From contig NC_026743.1 in the NCBI RefSeq assembly GCF_000210295.1, positions 1 to 64,000 of the forward strand: DNA of 64,000 nt. Direction: 5' to 3'. The notes under the pieces are model-generated. The model ran no database searches. It was not told where the DNA came from and worked only from the letters and a program-made list of their open reading frames with translations. Below, in pieces: positions 19,269-28,415 of this stretch (its first letter is position 1; each line of letters begins with the position of its first letter). Source of the stretch: Trypanosoma brucei gambiense DAL972. Taxonomy: Eukaryota; Euglenozoa; Kinetoplastea; Trypanosomatida; Trypanosomatidae. The position numbers were made by a program, and so were the translations under genes.

Positions 19269-20009
19269 ATGTTCTCCTCCAAAACCGAGTATGACCGTGG
19301 CGTTAACACCTTTAGCCCAGAGGGTCGCATTTTCCAAATTGAATACGCCATCGAGGCAATCAAGTTGGGAAGCACAAGCTTGGGAATTCAAACCCCCGAT
19401 GCTGTTATCATTGCTGCCGAGAAGCGGGTGCCATCAACACTGGTTGATCCGTCAAGTGTAAATAAGATCCTGGAAATCGATCATCATATCGGGACCGTTC
19501 TTAGTGGCATGGTGGCGGATGCGAGAATACTTGTGGACCATGCGCGTGTGGAGGCACAAAATCACCGTTTCACCTATGATGAGCCGATGAGCGTTGAATC
19601 GTGTGCCTTGGCGACGTGCGACCTGTCAGTTCAGTTTGGTGAAAGCGGGGGACGGAAGAAACTCATGTCGAGGCCCTTCGGTGTCTCATTATTGATTGCC
19701 GGTGTTGACGAAAACGGACCCCAGCTTTGGCAAACAGATCCCAGCGGCACCTATACACGTTACGATGCTCAAGCAATCGGTGGTGGTGCCGAGGCTGCTC
19801 AAACTGTTTTCAGTGAGCGTTATCATCGGAACATGACAGTTGAGGAGGCAGAAAATCTCACCGTGCAGATTTTACGGCAGGTGATGGAAGAGAAGCTAAC
19901 GAGGACCAGCGTTGAAATTGCAATTGTTCCGGTTTCCACTGGGCGGCTTCAAATATATGACCAGGAACAGATACAGCGGATCATTGATCGGCAGGCCGAG
20001 GAAAATTAA
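19269..20009 (+). CDS. 20S proteasome subunit alpha type-5
   Basis: An outer-ring subunit of the 20S proteasome. It has 246 residues. The alpha-subunit signature YDRGVNTFSPEGRIFQIEYA is at the N-terminus, and the alpha5 features GSTSLGIQTPDAVIIAAEKR and LWQTDPSGTYTRYDAQAIG are clear. As an alpha subunit it lacks the catalytic N-terminal Thr. The alpha2 subunit is encoded about 6.5 kb downstream in the same polycistron. Confidence 0.95.
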   Translation: MFSSKTEYDRGVNTFSPEGRIFQIEYAIEAIKLGSTSLGIQTPDAVIIAAEKRVPSTLVDPSSVNKILEIDHHIGTVLSGMVADARILVDHARVEAQNHRFTYDEPMSVESCALATCDLSVQFGESGGRKKLMSRPFGVSLLIAGVDENGPQLWQTDPSGTYTRYDAQAIGGGAEAAQTVFSERYHRNMTVEEAENLTVQILRQVMEEKLTRTSVEIAIVPVSTGRLQIYDQEQIQRIIDRQAEEN

Positions 20010-20237
20010 CATTGCGCGTCGTCCAAACTCCCTGCGACGTGCCCTTTTCTTTTGTTTTTGATATGTTTCTGTAGGACTCAGTGCTCGCGTGTTAAGTGAC
20101 CGTAAGAACGTACGCATAAGTTCTTTTTGTGGATGTGTCTCGAAGGAGGATCGTATCATCTTCCTTTTTTTTTTTCAAATGCGTGTACCATCTCTAGGCA
20201 AATATTTGAGGATATATAATCACGTAAGTCACGCAAT
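20010..20237. other. intergenic
   Basis: 3' UTR of proteasome alpha5 and leader of PEX14. The T run at about 20165-20176 is followed by candidate AG dinucleotides, such as 20197-20198, before the ATG at 20238. Confidence 0.5.
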
Positions 20238-21338
20238 ATGTCTTTGCTGCTGTCGGGGGTAGTGGATGACGGCAAGTCGAAACCAGAAGTGGAACACACT
20301 CACTCTGAACGTGAGAAACGTGTTTCAAACGCCGTCGAGTTTCTCCTCGATTCACGTGTGAGGCGGACGCCCACGTCGAGCAAGGTGCACTTTTTGAAGT
20401 CGAAAGGCCTTTCTGCGGAAGAAATATGTGAGGCGTTCACCAAAGTTGGACAACCGAAGACACTAAACGAAATCAAAAGAATTTTGAGCGAGCGGCCATA
20501 TGTGCCAACAGGACCGAATAGCCAGCACATGACTCAGCCTTTGAGGGATGAGAGCGCCGATTCGGTTCCCACGCCTCATCCAAACCAATCCCGGCGTCAC
20601 ACTAGTTTACTTTACGCGCCACAAGCTCCACCGCTCCCCGAAGCGGCTGCTGCCACTCGCGGTGTGGACTGGAGGGATTTGGTAATCGGCGCCGGTGCTG
20701 CCGTGATTGGCGGTTTTGCTGCTTTTAAAGCATTTCAATTGTATTCGCCTTATGAAATCCGTCTAAAAGACGAAGGAAGCAAGCCACGATCGCGACGCAG
20801 TCGGAGAGGGGGACGTCACGCGTCATCTGACAGTGAGGCTGAGCGGTCACTCGTGCATCGTGAAGTTCCTGCTCTTCCTGTACCCGCAATTCCTGTTGCA
20901 TCTGAAAGCCACGTGGATGCAAAGCAAGCTGAAATTGAGAGGTTAAAGACTGAGTTGAAGGAGACTCAGGAAGCTCTTGAAGCAGAGAAAAAGGGCAAGG
21001 CTGAACTCTCCATCACCCTCGGGAAGTTGCGGGGTCAGGTCACAGCATATTCAAGAACAAACGAAAAGCAGGAGTCACAAATCAAGAGTCTTCAAGAGGA
21101 GGTAAACAGGTTGAAAAGTGAAATTGAGAGGAAAGAAGATTCTGCTAAAGTCAACGCCAATAGTAATGTGGAGGAAACCTTGGACTCTAAGGAAGAAGGT
21201 TTACCATCCAGCGACACCGAGTCAAGTAACCCTAATGGTACCTCATCTGAGGTTGCCCGGGACACCCAACAGCAGGATGGTACTGCCCCATTAAGCACGG
21301 AAACGGACGGAACAGTTGTTGGCGGCGAGGCAGCTTGA
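20238..21338 (+). CDS. PEX14: peroxin 14 (glycosomal import docking protein)
   Basis: A docking factor on the glycosome membrane that binds the receptor PEX5 and imports glycolytic enzymes. The protein has 366 residues. The N-terminal PEX5-binding fold spans about residues 20-75, with VEFLLDSRVRRTPTSSKVHF and LKSKGLSAEEICEAF matching the family helices. One membrane segment lies at about 150-172 (LVIGAGAAVIGGFAAFKAF), then a basic RSRRGGR stretch. A coiled coil spans about 230-300 (EIERLKTELKETQEALEAEK), and the tail is acidic and Ser/Thr-rich. The order PEX5-binding domain, membrane helix, coiled coil is that of all PEX14 proteins. Confidence 0.95.
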   Translation: MSLLLSGVVDDGKSKPEVEHTHSEREKRVSNAVEFLLDSRVRRTPTSSKVHFLKSKGLSAEEICEAFTKVGQPKTLNEIKRILSERPYVPTGPNSQHMTQPLRDESADSVPTPHPNQSRRHTSLLYAPQAPPLPEAAAATRGVDWRDLVIGAGAAVIGGFAAFKAFQLYSPYEIRLKDEGSKPRSRRSRRGGRHASSDSEAERSLVHREVPALPVPAIPVASESHVDAKQAEIERLKTELKETQEALEAEKKGKAELSITLGKLRGQVTAYSRTNEKQESQIKSLQEEVNRLKSEIERKEDSAKVNANSNVEETLDSKEEGLPSSDTESSNPNGTSSEVARDTQQQDGTAPLSTETDGTVVGGEAA

Positions 21339-21588
21339 CGCGGAGGCGTGTAGAGTGGTTGAAAGCTGCAATCTTGCCAGTATATCAATGGAGTGGGTGA
21401 ATTTAATAAGACTGTGCACTTGCAGAGTGCATTCACCCTCTTAAAATTCTTTATGTTTCGCCTGACGAGATAAGTGCCTGTGCAATCGGGCAAAGCACCT
21501 ACCTATTTGTATCATTTCTCTGTCGTTTTATCTATTTCTTTCCAACTTAAATGTTACTAAAAAGAGGCAACGGGGAAGTCGTTACAAA

Positions 21589-23760
21589 ATGTCAGAGCTG
21601 ACGGCCGGTGGCAAAAGCAGAGGTGCTGAAAATCTAAGTGGTGTGACCTGTGGAAACGTAAACGATTTCGCGGCGAGTACGGATTCTGATACCGATACGT
21701 TGGATGCAACGGCTAGACCGGTTACACCTCAGCAATCACCACCGCCTCAGAGTAGTCGCGCCGGGCCCCGGCCGAATGAAGTGGTAGGCGACAATTGGGC
21801 GACAAACCGTTCGGGAGGACCGCCTGGTTCTAATGTGGCTAATTCCGGCGCTTCTGGGGCGGTATCTGATCCGCAGTTCAACTCTCAGGATCGTGCAGCG
21901 GAGGGTGCAGTGTCGAACTTGAGTGGTGGGTTTTTTTCTCTGCCATTAAATAGCCAACTGCCGCCGCATCTAGCCGCGCCAAAGGACTCAAACAATGGGC
22001 TGAATTTGACGGATTTACCGACGCACACTAACAGTATAAACTGCCGGGAGGAGGTGGCGGTTCCTGCCAGGCGGACCAAACCGAAGAGTGAGAATTGTCT
22101 GGCTAAGTTATACTACAGTGGAATGGCGCGGCGAAAAAGAGTAGAAGAGCGACTAGAGAGTTTACGAGCGCGCGATAAGGAGCTAAGGAACTGTACTTTT
22201 AAACCGGTTATCACGGATCTCGCCAAGACAATGGAACGGCCTGGAGCATTTCCTTACTGCCGCAGTGAGGAAGCTCAGCTACGTCAAAGGGCCCTTCTCG
22301 AGACGTGGGAGTCCAAGATTGAGAAAGAATGTCGCCCCACCCCTAAGATTTCCAAGGGGTCGGAACAGATTGTCCAGCGTGTCAGGAGCAGCAGCGCTTG
22401 CGTGATACCTGTGGCGGATCGCCTGTACATGGAGTCGGCTCGCCGTCAGTGCCGTAAGCAGGAGGAAGAGGAAAAGGGATTTCAGCAAACTATTTCACTT
22501 AGACGAAGTGCCAGTGATGTGAATGCACTCATCCATAGACTTTATGAGTTAGAGGAGAAGCGGGTAGCGACTATTGAGCGGAAGCGAGGCGAGTTATGGT
22601 TAGATACAAAGCCAAAACGTCGGTGCGAAAATAGCGAGCAACTCGTGGAGCGCCTTTATCGACCCACACCAAGGAGGCGACGCTCTTGTAAGAGTGAGCC
22701 GATTTTGTTTTCACCCCAAGTAAATGAAACAACGAAGGAGCTAAGCCTCCGGGCAAATAGACGGAGGTTGGAGCAGTGGCACCAGCTGTGGTCCAAGGTG
22801 TGGAAGGGGTATGGCGAAAAACAAGAACGTCAAATTATTTGCTGTGAACACCTCATGATTCTCAAGAAGATAGACGATGTGGCGCGGTCTTCTGGACTCA
22901 CGGGAAACTGTACCCTGAATGATTTTTGCACGGCAATGGAGGACTACGAGAGGACACACGGTGTGCAAGATTGGCGCTTAACACCTCTCCCGCTAAAACC
23001 CCATGTGAATGAAGATCTGACGTTTTCCCCGGTGATTCTCCCCAGTCACAGGGAGCGGAAAGGCTTCCCTCCAGCACACCAGCGTCTATTCGAAGCGGCA
23101 AAAGCGAAACAACTGCAGCAGAGGGAGGAAGAGAGGAAGAGACGTGAAGAGGAGCTTCGACAAGAGGAGAAAAGCAGGGCGGTGTCACGTCGTGCCTCCA
23201 GAAGGAGCTCAAAGCAACTAGACATAAAAGATCCCGCGGAGAAGGGGGCATCCGCGTGGCCTTGTTCACCAACTGAATCTGTAAGTAGTACCGACCATTC
23301 CCGTGGTTACAAGTCCGTCGAACTTTCTTCCTTATCACCTTCCAGTTCACCTGAGAGGATGCCAGTGGGGTTTTCTCCACCTCCGGTTTGGCTGACACCG
23401 GGGCTTATAGAGGTTGCGGAGGATCTGAAGCAGCTGATGGATGAGCCAAGAGGAGGTTGGAGTTACGCGCAGCTCAATCATTCGCGAACGAAGGTGGATG
23501 CACCACCTGACGCCACATTGCGGCCTTCTCCGTCGGTGGGACCGAAGAGGAGTGGTTCAAACCATAGACCGTTGCGTGCACCGCAAAAGAAAAAAAAGAG
23601 GAGGCCGGTCAGTGAGTTGCTTTCTGATGAACTTCTGCTTGAGTGCGCAGCGAGCAGGTGCTCCCCATTTTCGTGGAATGTTTCTGCTAGAAACAGAGAA
23701 CACCGTGACAGCAACCGACGTCTCCGCAATATGGGAAAGTTGCTTTATCACAAAATGTGA
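21589..23760 (+). CDS. large basic repeat-motif protein, unrecognised (possibly cytoskeletal)
   Basis: 723 residues with no catalytic domain that I recognise. Residues 1-150 are low-complexity and probably disordered. A motif of the form hydrophobic-x-x-[R/K]-L-Y recurs: LAKLY near 171, VADRLY at 275, LIHRLY at 314 and LVERLY at 352, the last three spaced about 38 residues, each near basic Arg-rich stretches and RSxS sequences. A short strongly charged coiled coil (QQREEERKRREEELRQEEK) lies near residues 510-530. The C-terminus is basic (PQKKKKRRPVSELL). Such RLY-motif proteins are common in trypanosomatids and often cytoskeletal or flagellar (weak knowledge); function here is unknown. The start at 21589 is the first ATG of the frame. 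Confidence 0.85.
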   Translation: MSELTAGGKSRGAENLSGVTCGNVNDFAASTDSDTDTLDATARPVTPQQSPPPQSSRAGPRPNEVVGDNWATNRSGGPPGSNVANSGASGAVSDPQFNSQDRAAEGAVSNLSGGFFSLPLNSQLPPHLAAPKDSNNGLNLTDLPTHTNSINCREEVAVPARRTKPKSENCLAKLYYSGMARRKRVEERLESLRARDKELRNCTFKPVITDLAKTMERPGAFPYCRSEEAQLRQRALLETWESKIEKECRPTPKISKGSEQIVQRVRSSSACVIPVADRLYMESARRQCRKQEEEEKGFQQTISLRRSASDVNALIHRLYELEEKRVATIERKRGELWLDTKPKRRCENSEQLVERLYRPTPRRRRSCKSEPILFSPQVNETTKELSLRANRRRLEQWHQLWSKVWKGYGEKQERQIICCEHLMILKKIDDVARSSGLTGNCTLNDFCTAMEDYERTHGVQDWRLTPLPLKPHVNEDLTFSPVILPSHRERKGFPPAHQRLFEAAKAKQLQQREEERKRREEELRQEEKSRAVSRRASRRSSKQLDIKDPAEKGASAWPCSPTESVSSTDHSRGYKSVELSSLSPSSSPERMPVGFSPPPVWLTPGLIEVAEDLKQLMDEPRGGWSYAQLNHSRTKVDAPPDATLRPSPSVGPKRSGSNHRPLRAPQKKKKRRPVSELLSDELLLECAASRCSPFSWNVSARNREHRDSNRRLRNMGKLLYHKM

Positions 23761-24049
23761 TATCTCCACCAAAAGACAAATATCCATAAACATGCGCACA
23801 TCTATAGATGACGTTTTTTCCCCCCCTTTTGAGCGAGGATTGTTACACTTCCTGTGTGACTTGCATGAGGCAGGTGTGGTAGCAGGTGTGTCTTTTTTTT
23901 TTTTTGATTTCGGTATATATATATATATATATATTTGCTGCTTGATGGAAATTCATGCTCAAGTTACCACTGAAGTAAAAAAGATTATCACTTTTCTTAT
24001 TTTATTGTTTTTCCTCTTTGACCAGTTTTCAGCTGTGGAGGTAGCAGGG
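23761..24049. other. intergenic with TA repeat and acceptor for the BolA gene
   Basis: Contains a T13 run at about 23893-23905, a (TA)n run at 23914-23934 and a pyrimidine tract ending in TTTTCAG with AG at 24031-24032, 17 bases before the BolA ATG. The reading frame is open through this region but is untranslated if this acceptor is used. Confidence 0.55.
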
Positions 24050-24283
24050 ATGGTCACTCAAACTGAAATGGAGGAACGGATTCGCGTGTCTTTGGAACCG
24101 GAGTCGTGTGATGTGGTTGTGTTGAGTGAGGAAGACCGGAAGTATGGTGTGGTCATTGTTTCCAGAAAGTTCAACGATGTTCCACTGGTAAAAAGACACC
24201 GTATGGTAAATGACCTTTTTAAGGATGAGTTGTTGTCCGGTGAAATTCATGCCTTAACAATAACGGCGAAGCCATTACCGTAG
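24050..24283 (+). CDS. BolA-like protein
   Basis: A 77-residue protein that matches the whole BolA fold. MEERIRVSLEPESCDVVVLSE forms the first helix and strand. VVIVSRKFNDVPLVKRHRMV carries the class II KH-like helix-turn-helix with the conserved RH(R/K)xVN. ELLSGEIHALTITAKPLP is the closing strand, which includes the invariant His of the family. BolA proteins work with monothiol glutaredoxins in iron-sulfur cluster handling. The compact form without a mitochondrial presequence resembles the cytosolic BOLA2 class. The start at 24050 directly follows the predicted acceptor. The gene is easily missed because the open frame begins far upstream. Confidence 0.88.
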   Translation: MVTQTEMEERIRVSLEPESCDVVVLSEEDRKYGVVIVSRKFNDVPLVKRHRMVNDLFKDELLSGEIHALTITAKPLP

Positions 24284-24980
24284 CACGCATCACGATCGCT
24301 AAGACATGTTGTTGCTCACTTTTGCACGTTCGTTTCGCTTTGCTCGAAGGAAACGCACGGCGGAGGCAATTTGCCGGAAACTCCAGTAAATATTCGCCCG
24401 GTACGTACCCGAGCGCTGCGGAGGTTGTTTCCTTAACAACGATACGGTTTACCCAGAACACAATTTGCAGCACTTCCGCTTCACATCGTGCTTGTTAAGA
24501 TGGCCAAGATTTCTCTTGTGCATTCCCTTCATATGGTAGTCAATGAACGATTCCTTGTTTCCGTGGTGCATACGGATTATGGATAATGGGGTTTAGCAGC
24601 CTCTACACTGGAAGGTTGTGTGTAACTGAAATATGACAGTATCAATGCCTCTGAGAATCTACTGTATTTTTGCGTTTATCACGATGCTAGGGTTTCCATC
24701 CTGTTGGCTCCGCCGGTCATAGTTTAATTCGAAAAAAATAGTCTTTGGGACTATTAAATTCCCTCTGCTGAGTCTAAACAGCGACGTGTCGTCAATTTGT
24801 ATTGCTTCGTTTCGCTGAGTTGTGTGCCCTCAATCGCGGCTACCGTGGCTTGCGCTTACTGCTATCTCTATATGATCCTTTTCTGATGTTTCTCGCCCCG
24901 TTTTTTTCTTTGCCTAATATATATGTTGCTTAATGCAACTGTAATGATGTTTGTTCATCGGTAGTGTGGAGGTCCTTAGG
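24284..24980. other. intergenic, about 700 bases
   Basis: No protein is recognised on either strand, and no tRNA or snoRNA box structure that I can support. The stretch holds the BolA 3' UTR and the RPL32 leader; the pyrimidine tract (CCCCGTTTTTTTCTTTGCC) at about 24896-24914 is the likely splicing signal. Confidence 0.5.
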
Positions 24981-25379
24981 ATGGTGAAGCCGTTCGTGCC
25001 CCGGAATATCGTGAAGAAGCGCACGAAGAAGTTCACGCGCCATAGGTGTGAGCTCTTCCCGCAGCTAAGCAGCAGTTGGCGGAAGCCTCGTGGTGAGGAC
25101 TCGCCGGTTCGTCGCCGCTACAAGGGACAGAAGGCAATGCCAAACAAGGGTTATGGAAGCGACCGCAGAACAAAGTATATCACCCCGTCAGGTTTCAAAA
25201 ACTTTCCCGTCAACAACGTGCAAGATCTTTATATGCTCCTAATGCAAAACCGCAAGTACGCTGGTGTCATTTCACATACTGTGGGAGCCAAAGCCCGCAA
25301 AGCGATCGTCCGGAAGGCTCACGAGCTTGACGTACGTCTGATTAATGGTAATGCCAAATTGCGGCGTGTTGACGTTTAA
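24981..25379 (+). CDS. RPL32: 60S ribosomal protein L32 (eL32)
   Basis: A large-subunit ribosomal protein of 132 residues, within the usual 130-135. Motifs: KKRTKKFTRHRCEL, SWRKPRGEDSPVRRRYKGQ, MPNKGYGSDRRTKYITPSGF and a closing helix KAIVRKAHELDVRLINGNAK. The start at 24981 is set by homology; ten open codons upstream are not conserved. Confidence 0.97.
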   Translation: MVKPFVPRNIVKKRTKKFTRHRCELFPQLSSSWRKPRGEDSPVRRRYKGQKAMPNKGYGSDRRTKYITPSGFKNFPVNNVQDLYMLLMQNRKYAGVISHTVGAKARKAIVRKAHELDVRLINGNAKLRRVDV

Positions 25380-25632
25380 TGAGATTCGTCCTTCACACAT
25401 GTGATGCTTTTTTGTCATTTCTCATAGGTGTTATATATACCATAAACTTTCAAAGCAACAAATATTACTATTTTTTTTCATTTGTTTGAGTCTGTGTTGC
25501 TCGTGTGAAGCATCAAGGACACCTATTGGCTTCTTGACCCATTCATCAGACATACATTTTCCCCCTCTGACGTTTCCTGCGCATTGTGTGTAGTGTAGCA
25601 AATAAGTCCTTAGCGTCTTCGAGAAAGTAATC

Positions 25633-26109
25633 ATGCCCTTTGTCGATCACAATAAATACAAGATTCAGAGGGAGGATTTGCCAGCCCTTCCCCATTTCAC
25701 AGATTTTAACGACCCCCGCTTCTGTGGGACCAACAACAAACAGAAGAATGGTATACTTGCGTACTACCAGTGGCTTCACTGTGTTGGAAACTGGGGAGAG
25801 GAACATTCCATGTGCAAGAAGATGCGGTGGTACGTGGAACGCATGATGCAGGAGGTTTGGTTGGAAAAATGGGAGGAGAAGCGTGCTCTAGGACATTTTG
25901 ATCACGTTCTTCTGTACGGTGTTAAACCGTGGAAAGACTTTGAGCCGTTGTACCAACCTGTAAAGACAAACCGCAAAGGCGCCTACGAGTTCTGGCTGGA
26001 CCGCGACTTTGAACCACTTTATGATGCCGATGCTTCGGATTTCTGCGAAAAAGCACCGATTCTCCATGACATCTTTGTCAAGGGGAAGAAACCCGTATAT
26101 GATGAGTAG
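25633..26109 (+). CDS. cytochrome c oxidase subunit VI, trypanosomatid type (COXVI)
   Basis: A 158-residue acidic, Trp- and Tyr-rich soluble-looking protein with no obvious transmembrane helix. Motifs seen: YYQWLHCVGNWGEEHSMCKK (with Cys and His), RMMQEVWLEKWEEKRALGHF and DRDFEPLY. Subunit VI of trypanosomatid complex IV is a nuclear-encoded protein of about this size. My call depends mainly on the recalled position next to proteasome alpha2 in T. brucei, with weak motif support, so the name is provisional. There is no long cleavable presequence; import may use an internal or very short N-terminal signal. Confidence 0.65.
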   Translation: MPFVDHNKYKIQREDLPALPHFTDFNDPRFCGTNNKQKNGILAYYQWLHCVGNWGEEHSMCKKMRWYVERMMQEVWLEKWEEKRALGHFDHVLLYGVKPWKDFEPLYQPVKTNRKGAYEFWLDRDFEPLYDADASDFCEKAPILHDIFVKGKKPVYDE

Positions 26110-26503
26110 TTAGTGACGAAAAGGTTGTCTTAATAGTAGCGATCGTTTCCTTTTCTTTGTAGCATAATTTCCTCATGTATTTCTTTAGCTTATTTAGTAT
26201 GGGTTGCGTTTTCAAGGGGTTGTCCTGGGTAGCGGAAGTATTTGTGGAATTGGAAAAGTTACTATTCCTGTTCCTATTTCTTATTTTTTTGTATGGCTAA
26301 TCATACTGAGGGAGTTTTTTTTTTTTTTTTGCCATTTGCGGATTATTGCCTAACCGCTTGGTTTTATAGACTTTTTGATTGCTTTCCCTTCATTATCTTT
26401 TATGCTTTTTCCGTTGATTCTTCCTCCTATCCCATTTATGAAAGAAGAAAGTTTCATCTTTTTTTGTTTGCTTGTGCTTTGTAATACTCGCCTGTGCCGA
26501 CCA
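26110..26503. other. intergenic
   Basis: T-rich stretch with a T15 run at about 26315-26329 and repeated T/C blocks up to about 26480 that serve the downstream gene. The frame of the next gene is open upstream to 26375 but encodes only low-complexity hydrophobic residues there. No other gene is seen. Confidence 0.55.
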
Positions 26504-27199
26504 ATGTCTGAGTCTTCGTACGGTCTTACAACATTCAGTCCTTCCGGAAGACTTGTGCAGATTGAGTATGCAACGACGGCCGCCTCCAAAGGGACAACAG
26601 CCTTAGGTGTCAAGGCAACTGATGGTGTTGTCATTGCAGCAGAAAAGAAAACAACATCACCCCTCGCTGACTCCTTAACACTTCATAAAGTGTTTGCTTT
26701 GGATGATCATGTTGGCTGTACGTATAGTGGGATTGGTCCTGATTGCCGCGTGCTTGTTGATGCTGCCCGACGCGCATGCCAGCGCTACCGCCTGACATAT
26801 CATGAGCCAATGCCTATTAGTCAACTGGTTCGTCAAATCAGTTTCTTGTTTCAAGAATTCACGCAATCCGGCGGTGTCCGTCCATTTGGGTGTTCTCTTC
26901 TCGTTGCCGGGGCGGATTCTCGTGGAAATCATCTTTATCAACTGGACCCCAGTGGAACCTTCTGGACGTGGAAAGCGACATCTATCGGCAAAGGCAGCCC
27001 CGATGCGAGAACATTCCTCGAGAAACGGTACACCAATGAAATGGAAATTGAAGACGCCGTACACACTGCGCTTTTGACACTGAAGGAGGGGTTTGATGGG
27101 AGAATGACAGCTGAAAACACGCAAGTGGGTCGGGTGGTTGAAGGTCGCTTTGAACTGCTTACGGTAGAGCAGTTGAAGGATTACCTGGACCAAATCTAA
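26504..27199 (+). CDS. 20S proteasome subunit alpha type-2
   Basis: An alpha-ring subunit of the 20S proteasome, 231 residues (family about 234). The signature YGLTTFSPSGRLVQIEYA opens the protein; GTTALGVKATDGVVIAAEKK and LYQLDPSGTFWTWKATSIGK fit alpha2. The start at 26504 gives the canonical N-terminus MSESSYG; the 43 upstream in-frame codons lie in the pyrimidine-rich leader and are excluded. Confidence 0.95.
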   Translation: MSESSYGLTTFSPSGRLVQIEYATTAASKGTTALGVKATDGVVIAAEKKTTSPLADSLTLHKVFALDDHVGCTYSGIGPDCRVLVDAARRACQRYRLTYHEPMPISQLVRQISFLFQEFTQSGGVRPFGCSLLVAGADSRGNHLYQLDPSGTFWTWKATSIGKGSPDARTFLEKRYTNEMEIEDAVHTALLTLKEGFDGRMTAENTQVGRVVEGRFELLTVEQLKDYLDQI

Positions 27200-27650
27200 T
27201 GTGGTAGAATGTTTTCTCCGCTGTGATTACGAGTAGGGTGCTTCCTTATTTTTTTCCTTTGTAAGCAACCCGCGGCGGAAAAGCAACGAATGAGACATTG
27301 ACGCAATTTGAGAGGAAAAAAGAGGGGCCACTAAAGAGTGCAGGGTAGTAAATGGTGGGTGCGTGATGGTTTTAACTGCCCTTCTGGATTGTGTCCCACT
27401 ATTATTGGGCACCATTCTATACGCCTGCCCGAAAAGGTGTGTGCGTGTGTGGTTCAACTGAACATGTGTAGTTGTGCACTTGCTTCGCACGTTCTCCGTG
27501 TTTTTTTTTCCGGCGGGTGGGCCTCGATTATTCGTCTGTCTCTTCACGTCTGTTTTCCCCCCTTTTTTTAAAAAAAAATTGAACTAGTACTTTTAGTTTC
27601 TTTTTTATCTGAGGTTGCTAAAACACACTCACACGTGTAAGAATAATACA
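27200..27650. other. intergenic with T-run/A-run dyad
   Basis: Contains T7 directly followed by A9 at 27563-27578, then a T/C tract and AG at 27612-27613, which is the likely splice acceptor for the next gene. No other gene is recognised. Confidence 0.5.
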
Positions 27651-28415
27651 ATGGAGCACGTAGTAGCCAGGGTTGCAGGTGTTCAAAAGCCAGTGGATAT
27701 GCCGTTACGGCTCCTGAAGAAACAACAGTGGGTTAGATGTGCTTTGGACTGCAGTCACAAGAGAGTGCTGAAGAAAGAAGCATTTATTGAACTGTGCACC
27801 TCCAACCCGTACACACCGTTGTGTGAGCGAATGTCTAAAAGCGAAGGCATAAAATTCCTTCAGGCGCTTCATAACGCAAGGCAAGTAACAGTAGTGCAAG
27901 ATTACGTGTACATCAATCCAGCTGATGTTGTTGACGCTGTTCATGTGCGACTAGAACTTCCTAATGTTGCGCGGAGGGCACCTGTAACCTCACGAAATTG
28001 CTCTTCTGGACAACCCAAGGACTCTGAAGTAACTTTGAGAAGTGACATGGAGCGCCGCCGCTTCTTCTGGGCCATTGTTTCCCTCCTCAGTAGTGCCCAA
28101 ATGTCAATTTTAGCTTACTTGACGTTTAGTGTTTATGGTTGGAGTGTCATGGAGCCTATTTGCTATTTTGTAACAACCTCAACGTCACTTTGTGCTTACG
28201 CCTATGGTCTTTGCTACAAGAGGAACTGCTCATATGAGGCAATCGACTCCCAGTTGGCGTCTTCAGACACTTTGGTGGAAGGAAAGTCCCCTTCCACCGT
28301 GTGTGCACAGCCATTTTTCATGGAAGCAGTGGAACTTTTGCGGGCCGTGCAAGCGGAAAGCGACAACAGTGGATTGGCTGAAGATTCTTCTTCCGATACC
28401 AAAGACAAAGCTTAA
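27651..28415 (+). CDS. mitochondrial calcium uniporter family protein (MCUb-like paralogue)
   Basis: A 254-residue inner-membrane channel-family protein. Two transmembrane helices near residues 140-190 (FFWAIVSLLSSAQMSILAYL and PICYFVTTSTSLCAYAYGLC) flank YGWSVMEPICYF. This is the MCU pore signature W-D-x-M-E-P, but with Ser in place of the first acidic residue while Glu is kept. In MCU the DxxE ring coordinates Ca2+, so this subunit is expected to modify a heteromeric pore. T. brucei is known to have several MCU paralogues; by recalled gene order this is MCUb. The N-terminus is basic and could be a matrix-targeting region. The start at 27651 is the first ATG. Confidence 0.85.
   Translation: MEHVVARVAGVQKPVDMPLRLLKKQQWVRCALDCSHKRVLKKEAFIELCTSNPYTPLCERMSKSEGIKFLQALHNARQVTVVQDYVYINPADVVDAVHVRLELPNVARRAPVTSRNCSSGQPKDSEVTLRSDMERRRFFWAIVSLLSSAQMSILAYLTFSVYGWSVMEPICYFVTTSTSLCAYAYGLCYKRNCSYEAIDSQLASSDTLVEGKSPSTVCAQPFFMEAVELLRAVQAESDNSGLAEDSSSDTKDKA

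Noticed and set aside
12452..28415. Reading the clustering of ribosomal, proteasome and mitochondrial genes as an operon with joint function
   Set aside because: Trypanosome polycistrons group unrelated genes and are resolved by trans-splicing, so adjacency is not evidence of shared function.
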